Shown piece by piece: positions 6,132 to 9,883 of a DNA stretch of 9,883 bases. Position 1 is the stretch's first letter; the number at the start of each line of letters is the position of its first letter. The translations under genes and the position numbers were made by a program. Under the pieces are notes generated by a model. That model did not search any database. It saw only the letters and a list, made by a program, of their open reading frames with translations, and had not been told where the DNA came from. The DNA comes from Desulfofustis sp. (GTDB taxonomy: Bacteria > Desulfobacterota > Desulfobulbia > Desulfobulbales > Desulfocapsaceae): NCBI GenBank assembly GCA_030145365.1, contig JAQYVS010000240.1, positions 1 through 9,883 on the forward strand. Reading direction: 5' to 3'.

Positions 6132-7124
6132 TTATGAATCGGCCATTGCCATGAGCCCGTGGTATGCAGCGCCGAAAAGAGCGGCTTTCGGAGTGAGGAT
6201 TACATGAACAGGCATATTGGAGCAGAGTTCGAAAAAGCGCCCTTTATTGGCAATAGCGTGTAAAAAATCTGGCTGTTTGAGACGTTCCAGTATTCGAGGA
6301 GGGATTCCTCCACCAAGATAAATTCCTCCACTTGGTAGAATCGTTATTGCCATATTGCTAATTGCTGATCCAAGAATATTGACAAACATGTCAAGAGTTG
6401 CTTCACAGATATCAGCTTTGTGCTCCAAGGCCGCCTGTACAATTATTGGCGTACGGTCATCGACTTGTTCCAACTCTTTTCTCAGCCAGTCCGGTTCCTG
6501 GTAACTTTGTTGGTCTAGAAAGAACTCGTATATATTGGGAAGGTGACTACCAGAGCAGATTCGCTCAAAACTAACGTGCTTGTATCGGCGTTTCAGAAAT
6601 TTTAACAGCTCAATTTCCTGCATGTTTTCTGGAGAGAAGGAGGTGTGCCCCCCCTCGCTGGCCAGAGCTTTGTAACTCTCACCGGTCCAGACAAGAAATG
6701 CCGTACCTAATCCTGTTCCAGGCGCAACAATAGCAACATTTCCGCGGGGATCGGTAACACCTTGGTTGAGCGTAAAAACATCCTCCTCAGCTAAATATGG
6801 TACTGCCGTGGCAATCGATTCCAAATCATTGAGCAGGATAACTTTTTCTATCTCGAATGTTTTTCTGATATTTTCGGCACTGATGGACCAAGGCAGATTA
6901 GTGATTTGCGACTGCTGGTTGTTGACGGGGCCGGCAACACCAAAACAGGCTGCCACCGGGTGTACATTTGTCTGAGCAAGAAATTCTTCAATGACCTCTT
7001 CCAGCGAGTCATATTTACCACTCTCAAAACGAGTCTGGTGAATCTCACCTCCAGCAACACCTTTTTCTATAGAAAATAGAGCCAGGACCGTTTTGGTAGC
7101 TCCAATATCTCCCGCCAGTATCAT
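6132..7124 (-). CDS. glk: Glucokinase (ATP-dependent, bacterial Glk family)
   Basis: This 330-residue cytoplasmic kinase phosphorylates glucose to glucose 6-phosphate. Family motifs in order are the phosphate loop GDIGATKT (5-12), GVAGPV (62-67), LLND (97-100), APGTGLGTAFL (134-144), SEGGH (156-160), FERICSG (186-192) followed by NIY, and GGGIPPRI (271-278). Residues matching the glucose ligands of E. coli Glk are all present: N99, D100, E157, H160 and a glutamate at 188. The phosphate loop has alanine and lysine where E. coli has GGTN. Related ROK kinases usually carry a CxCGxxGC zinc motif, which is missing here, supporting the Glk assignment. AAGGAG lies ten nt before the ATG. The gene diverges from a small membrane protein, with several inverted repeats in the shared upstream region. 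Its likely role is entry of free glucose, or of glucose from a storage glucan, into glycolysis. Confidence 0.92.
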   Translation of the reverse strand: MILAGDIGATKTVLALFSIEKGVAGGEIHQTRFESGKYDSLEEVIEEFLAQTNVHPVAACFGVAGPVNNQQSQITNLPWSISAENIRKTFEIEKVILLNDLESIATAVPYLAEEDVFTLNQGVTDPRGNVAIVAPGTGLGTAFLVWTGESYKALASEGGHTSFSPENMQEIELLKFLKRRYKHVSFERICSGSHLPNIYEFFLDQQSYQEPDWLRKELEQVDDRTPIIVQAALEHKADICEATLDMFVNILGSAISNMAITILPSGGIYLGGGIPPRILERLKQPDFLHAIANKGRFFELCSNMPVHVILTPKAALFGAAYHGLMAMADS

Positions 7125-7177
7125 AGATGTGTTACTCCTTGTAATTGTTAATCCAGGCTGAATGTGAACTCCAGGGA

Positions 7178-7230
7178 GACTGCGTCAAATAAATTCTAGG
7201 CAGTCAGAATTGTCGAGATATTGAATCGAC
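7178..7230. repeat. Two inverted repeats in the glk upstream region
   Basis: GACTGC (7178-7183) and GCAGTC (7200-7205) form a 6-bp dyad around 16 nt. GTCGA (7212-7216) and TCGAC (7226-7230) form a 5-bp dyad around 9 nt. Both lie 54-106 nt upstream of the glk ATG and are in the right place for operators or leader structure. Arms are short and could be chance. I could not place a convincing glk promoter here. Confidence 0.25.
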
Positions 7231-7360
7231 GCTGTTATCATCACTGGACACCGGCCCATCGCCATAATACCCTATAACAAGTGTTCTTAATTCGTGCAAT
7301 TACTCTTGCTGAACAGTGTTCCCTGTCACTGCAGAGCAGTACCTCCCAGCATTCAATTTT

Positions 7361-7390
7361 CTGACACATTCTATGGCGCTATGATATAAT
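7361..7390 (+). promoter_or_regulatory. Near-consensus sigma70 promoter for the small membrane protein
   Basis: CTGACA (7361-7366) lies 18 nt before a perfect TATAAT (7385-7390), which is also preceded by TGA, an extended -10 element. Transcription would start near 7397, just before a strong Shine-Dalgarno at 7412-7418. A short hairpin-like ACTGC-AGA-GCAGT (7328-7340) lies about 60 nt upstream of the start and could be a regulator site. Confidence 0.7.
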
Positions 7391-7406
7391 AAAGTAACAC
7401 CAACTT

Positions 7407-7607
7407 TTGACAAGGAGGGGTTGCGGTGGGCTGGCTGCCAAAATCTTTGTACAAAGTTCAACACTGCTGTTCCTGCTGGTCGCGTTTATCCTCATACAAT
7501 TATCCAAAAACCCGATTGCCATACGCTTCTCCATTGGATTAATGGGTTATTCCGTATGGATATTCTGGATGCGTTATGAGTGGAAAGATACAGGAATAGT
7601 AGAATAA
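7407..7607 (+). CDS. Small predicted two-helix membrane protein; start uncertain, possible frameshift
   Basis: The downstream frame, ending in TAA at 7605-7607, encodes two clear hydrophobic segments: STLLFLLVAFILIQL and, after a short KNP turn, a second around FSIGLMGYSVWIFW. A charged tail (RYEWKDTGIVE) follows. This is a plausible small inner-membrane protein of unknown family. The start is problematic. A perfect AAGGAGG (7412-7418) sits seven nt before a GTG at 7426, but that GTG is in a different frame. The hydrophobic frame offers only a TTG at 7407, upstream of the Shine-Dalgarno, or a CTG at 7431. Reading from GTG gives MGWLPK, and one extra A in the AAAA run at 7440-7443 would join it directly to IFVQSSTLLF. 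A sequencing deletion, a real frameshift or programmed slippage are all possible. The strong promoter argues that the locus is, or recently was, expressed. Confidence 0.5.
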   Translation: MTRRGCGGLAAKIFVQSSTLLFLLVAFILIQLSKNPIAIRFSIGLMGYSVWIFWMRYEWKDTGIVE

Positions 7608-7634
7608 ACTGACTCGGGATCTTCTATAATGTAT

Positions 7635-7664
7635 TCCCATTGGCTGTCTGGTAAACAGATGGGA
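7635..7664. terminator. Bulged stem-loop between convergent genes
   Basis: TCCCAT (7635-7640) pairs with ATGGGA (7659-7664), and CTGT (7644-7647) with ACAG (7655-7658), around a 7-nt loop with a 3-nt bulge. It lies between the small plus-strand gene (ending 7607) and korC (ending 7730). A T run on the plus strand comes only at 7676-7680, so if it terminates transcription it does so imperfectly. A second short stem (TTGGG 7706-7710 with CCCAA 7720-7724) lies just after the korC stop. Confidence 0.3.
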
Positions 7665-7729
7665 GATTATTCGTCTTTTTCAACCAGGTTATTGCTTTGT
7701 TATCATTGGGTTTTTCTCGCCCAACACCG

Positions 7730-8281
7730 TTATTGAGCAAACTCAAATCCCATCTCAAAACCGATATCAAGCGCCATTTGATTACCGGACATAAACGAAG
7801 CTGGAAATTTATCGGCCAAGACCTTCTCAACTGAACTTTTCTTAACTATTCCGCACATACCAATCAAGGCGCCGAGAACACAGATATTCAAGACAACCGG
7901 ATTGCCGATTTCGTCCATGACCGTCTGGTAAAGCGCCAGCTCGATCTGTCTGGCGTCCACCTTGCGTGTGGTTTTCACAAACTTCTTATCGGTGATGAGC
8001 AACCCACCCGGGCGAATCAGGTTGGAGAATTTATTATAAGCCTCCTGGGTCATGCAGAGAAGGATTCCGGGCTGAAATATCTTCGGCATATTAATCGGGC
8101 CATCGGAAATTATAACATCACTGCGGGTTGCACCACCGCGGGCGGCAGCGCCGTAAGATTGCGATTGAACGGCCTCAAGGTTTTCATGCAGAACCGCCGC
8201 TTCAGCAAGAATAATGGCAGCACTCACCAGTCCTTGCCCGCCTGATCCTGAGAAGATTATCCGATATCGTGTCGTATCCAT
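7730..8281 (-). CDS. korC: 2-oxoacid:ferredoxin oxidoreductase, gamma subunit (KorC)
   Basis: This 183-residue cytoplasmic subunit belongs to the gamma family of pyruvate/2-oxoglutarate:ferredoxin oxidoreductases. An N-terminal GSGGQGLVSAA loop (12-22) is followed by the family's YGAAARGGATRSDVIIS block (43-59), where the RGG is diagnostic. The rest matches the family fold, with PGGLLITDK (91-99) and a conserved NICVLGALIG helix (132-141). Length is normal (about 180-190). It is the last gene of the kor operon, 38 nt after korB, with only a weak ribosome site (GCGAG). In the complex it assembles with the alpha and beta subunits to oxidise a 2-oxoacid and CoA to acyl-CoA, CO2 and reduced ferredoxin. 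The 2-oxoglutarate assignment is shared with korA and korB. A branched-chain 2-oxoacid (Vor) enzyme is the main alternative. Confidence 0.88.
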   Translation of the reverse strand: MDTTRYRIIFSGSGGQGLVSAAIILAEAAVLHENLEAVQSQSYGAAARGGATRSDVIISDGPINMPKIFQPGILLCMTQEAYNKFSNLIRPGGLLITDKKFVKTTRKVDARQIELALYQTVMDEIGNPVVLNICVLGALIGMCGIVKKSSVEKVLADKFPASFMSGNQMALDIGFEMGFEFAQ

Positions 8282-8319
8282 GGTTACTCGCTTATTCTCA
8301 TCATTTAACGATAGGGTTA

Positions 8320-9120
8320 TTACCTGCCTGTGGCCCGTTTCACTACTTCGTCATAGGCCTGACAATATTCGGGCAATGTCTTTTCAACAAAGATGCCCCG
8401 TTCGATCAACTCCGGATTCTTCAGCTTCTTTTCAGAACCAATCGGAACCGTTCCATCTTTGAAGGAATTGAGCATATCCACTGCCGATCCCTGCTTATTT
8501 TTCCTGCCAAAATACGTCGGGCACTGGGTCAGAACTTCAACCATTGAAAAACCGTTATGCTGAATCGCCTTTTTCAGAAAACTCTGCAACTGCTTTACAT
8601 GGTACACCGTCGTTCTGGCAACAAATGTCGCTCCGGCTGCCTTGGCCAGCTCAACCGTATCGAAAGCATTGTCGATATTGGAATAGGGTGCAGTGGTTGC
8701 CTTGATCCCCACACCCGAAAGCGGTGAGTACTGGCCTCCAGTCATTCCGTAAGTCCGGTTATTCATGACCAGAGCGGTGATATTGATATTGCGCCTGGCG
8801 GCATGGATGAAATGATTCCCGCCGATGGCCAAGGCGTCGCCGTCCCCCATCGGAACAATAACATTCAACAAGGGTTTGCTCAGTTTGACTCCAGAGGCAA
8901 AGGCCAGGGCACGACCGTGCAGGGTATGCAGGCTGTGAAAATCCACATAACCTGAGATTCTTGAAGAACAGCCTATGCCGGAAACCATGACCATTTCCTT
9001 CTTCTTGATCCCGAGTCCGTCAACTGCCCGGATCAATGAGTTCAGGACTATTCCGTGGCCGCATCCGGGACACCAGATATGCGGGAAAAATCTCTCTCTC
9101 AGATAGTGCTTTACATCCAT
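8320..9120 (-). CDS. korB: 2-oxoacid:ferredoxin oxidoreductase, beta subunit (KorB), TPP-binding
   Basis: This 266-residue subunit carries thiamine diphosphate and an iron-sulfur cluster. The N-terminal WCPGCGHG (16-23) and GIGCSSR (48-54) contain C17, C20 and C51. With C200 they match the four cysteines that hold the [4Fe-4S] cluster in beta subunits of this family. The thiamine diphosphate motif runs from GDGDALAIGG (92-101) to MNN (119-121), followed by YGMTGGQYSP (124-133). Length suits the short KorB/VorB type, not the longer PorB. The ATG lies 3 nt after the korA stop, with a GGGGGA ribosome site inside the end of korA, so coupled translation is likely. Nothing essential is missing. Substrate choice between 2-oxoglutarate and other 2-oxoacids cannot be settled by motif alone. 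2-oxoglutarate is favoured by overall resemblance. Confidence 0.92.
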   Translation of the reverse strand: MDVKHYLRERFFPHIWCPGCGHGIVLNSLIRAVDGLGIKKKEMVMVSGIGCSSRISGYVDFHSLHTLHGRALAFASGVKLSKPLLNVIVPMGDGDALAIGGNHFIHAARRNINITALVMNNRTYGMTGGQYSPLSGVGIKATTAPYSNIDNAFDTVELAKAAGATFVARTTVYHVKQLQSFLKKAIQHNGFSMVEVLTQCPTYFGRKNKQGSAVDMLNSFKDGTVPIGSEKKLKNPELIERGIFVEKTLPEYCQAYDEVVKRATGR

Positions 9121-9123
9121 GAT

Positions 9124-9883
9124 CTAAATCCCCCGTCCCTGAAGAACCCGCAATATTTTTTTAATATCTTTGTCAATAATCATCTGGCCATCCACCCGGT
9201 TGATCAAGTGAACTCTTTTGGGTTTGCCCACAGCCAGTTTTACCGCCTGGGTAAGTTGACCCACGTTCATTTCCACCACGCCAATCAGACTGGCATTTTG
9301 CGTACATTCTCTAACCAGGGCTGCAGGAAAGGGCCAGATGGTATTCAGCTCCAGCAGGCCGATTCTTTCACCTCGTTCTCTCTTCTGCCTGACGACGCTC
9401 AGTGCCGAACGGGCTGATGCGCCATAGGAGATGAGCACCGTTCTCGCATCCTCGAGAAAATAGGATTTATAATGGGTTATTTTATGGGCATTATTTTCGA
9501 TCTTATTAATCTGGTGCCGGAGCAGATCCTGTACCACCTCGGGTTTATCGGTCGGAAATCCCCACATGTCGTGATACAGGCCGGTGACGTTATAGCGGTG
9601 AACATCGCCAAAGTCACTCATTGGCAGGCGGCCGTCTTCTCTCGGCAGATACGGATGATAGTTAACGCCTTCCTTAAGTCCGGTACGCAGTCGTTCCACA
9701 AGAGCAATTGCACCCTCTTCGGGGATAATCAATTTTTCCCGCATATGGCCGACAACTTCGTCAAACAGAAGAATAACCGGCGTTCGATAGATTTCGGCAA
9801 TATTAAAAGCCTCCACCGTCATTCTGAATACATCCTGGTGGTTTGAAGCACTCAGGGCAACGATGGAGTGATCTCCGTGGGTG
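9124..9883 (-). CDS. korA: 2-oxoacid:ferredoxin oxidoreductase, alpha subunit (KorA), 5' end outside window
   Basis: The frame stays open to the right edge, so about 252 C-terminal residues are visible. The family is usually around 350-380 residues, so roughly the first 100-130 are missing. The internal ATG at 9820-9822 is not the start: the codons before it read THGDHSIVALSASNHQDVFR, a standard part of this subunit. The next block has AFNIAEIYRTPVILLFDEVVGHM. After a linker comes the C-terminal transketolase-like domain, with TVLISYGASARSALSVV, LELNTIWPFP and EMNVGQLTQ. KorA and KorB together form the active site for thiamine-dependent oxidative decarboxylation. In some organisms a small ferredoxin-like KorD is encoded just upstream of korA, which would lie outside this window. 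Stop TAG is at 9124-9126. Confidence 0.92.
   Translation of the reverse strand, partial: THGDHSIVALSASNHQDVFRMTVEAFNIAEIYRTPVILLFDEVVGHMREKLIIPEEGAIALVERLRTGLKEGVNYHPYLPREDGRLPMSDFGDVHRYNVTGLYHDMWGFPTDKPEVVQDLLRHQINKIENNAHKITHYKSYFLEDARTVLISYGASARSALSVVRQKRERGERIGLLELNTIWPFPAALVRECTQNASLIGVVEMNVGQLTQAVKLAVGKPKRVHLINRVDGQMIIDKDIKKILRVLQGRGI

Noticed and set aside
9055..9846. Two long plus-strand frames (about 120 codons each) antisense to korA and korB
   Set aside because: They overlap strongly supported kor genes, show no recognisable domains, and have no ribosome sites or promoters.

Overview
The window reads like an anaerobic Desulfobacterota (former Deltaproteobacteria) chromosome, possibly a Desulfobulbales relative. 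It has moderate GC, an Aap-type amino-acid ABC transporter, a ferredoxin-dependent 2-oxoacid oxidoreductase of strict-anaerobe type, two PilZ proteins and a bacterial glucokinase. The taxonomic call is inference from gene content. I see no RNA gene, mobile element or CRISPR array.

Layout. Positions 2-154 (+) hold the C-terminal tail of an unrecognised, probably membrane-associated protein, followed by a factor-independent terminator. A 497-nt gap then carries a good sigma70-type promoter (TTGTCA-17-TATAAA) and a short palindrome in front of a stand-alone PilZ protein (652-996, +). That gene meets the tail of the transporter operon head-on, and the two stop codons share the same TTAA. The minus-strand aapJQMP operon (5270 down to 993) encodes a complete general L-amino-acid uptake system: binding protein, two permeases and ATPase. 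Between aapJ and aapQ lie two perfect 16-bp stem-loops, which probably set the excess of binding protein over permease. Upstream of aapJ are overlapping palindromes that look like an operator. Next come a zinc-ribbon plus PilZ protein (5564-5980, -) and glucokinase glk (6132-7124, -). Diverging from glk is a small predicted two-helix membrane protein (about 7407-7607, +) with a near-consensus promoter and Shine-Dalgarno, but its best start codon is out of frame with the hydrophobic reading frame. The right end is a minus-strand 2-oxoacid:ferredoxin oxidoreductase operon in the order korA (5' end outside the window), korB, korC.

Working together (inference). The Aap system would import amino acids such as glutamate. 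After deamination, glutamate gives 2-oxoglutarate, which the Kor complex would decarboxylate to succinyl-CoA with reduction of ferredoxin. Two PilZ proteins bracket the aap operon, which raises but does not prove a c-di-GMP link. Glucokinase points to use or recycling of glucose or a storage glucan. The least explained items are the frame-disrupted small membrane protein, the paired hairpins inside the aap operon, and the zinc-ribbon/PilZ protein.
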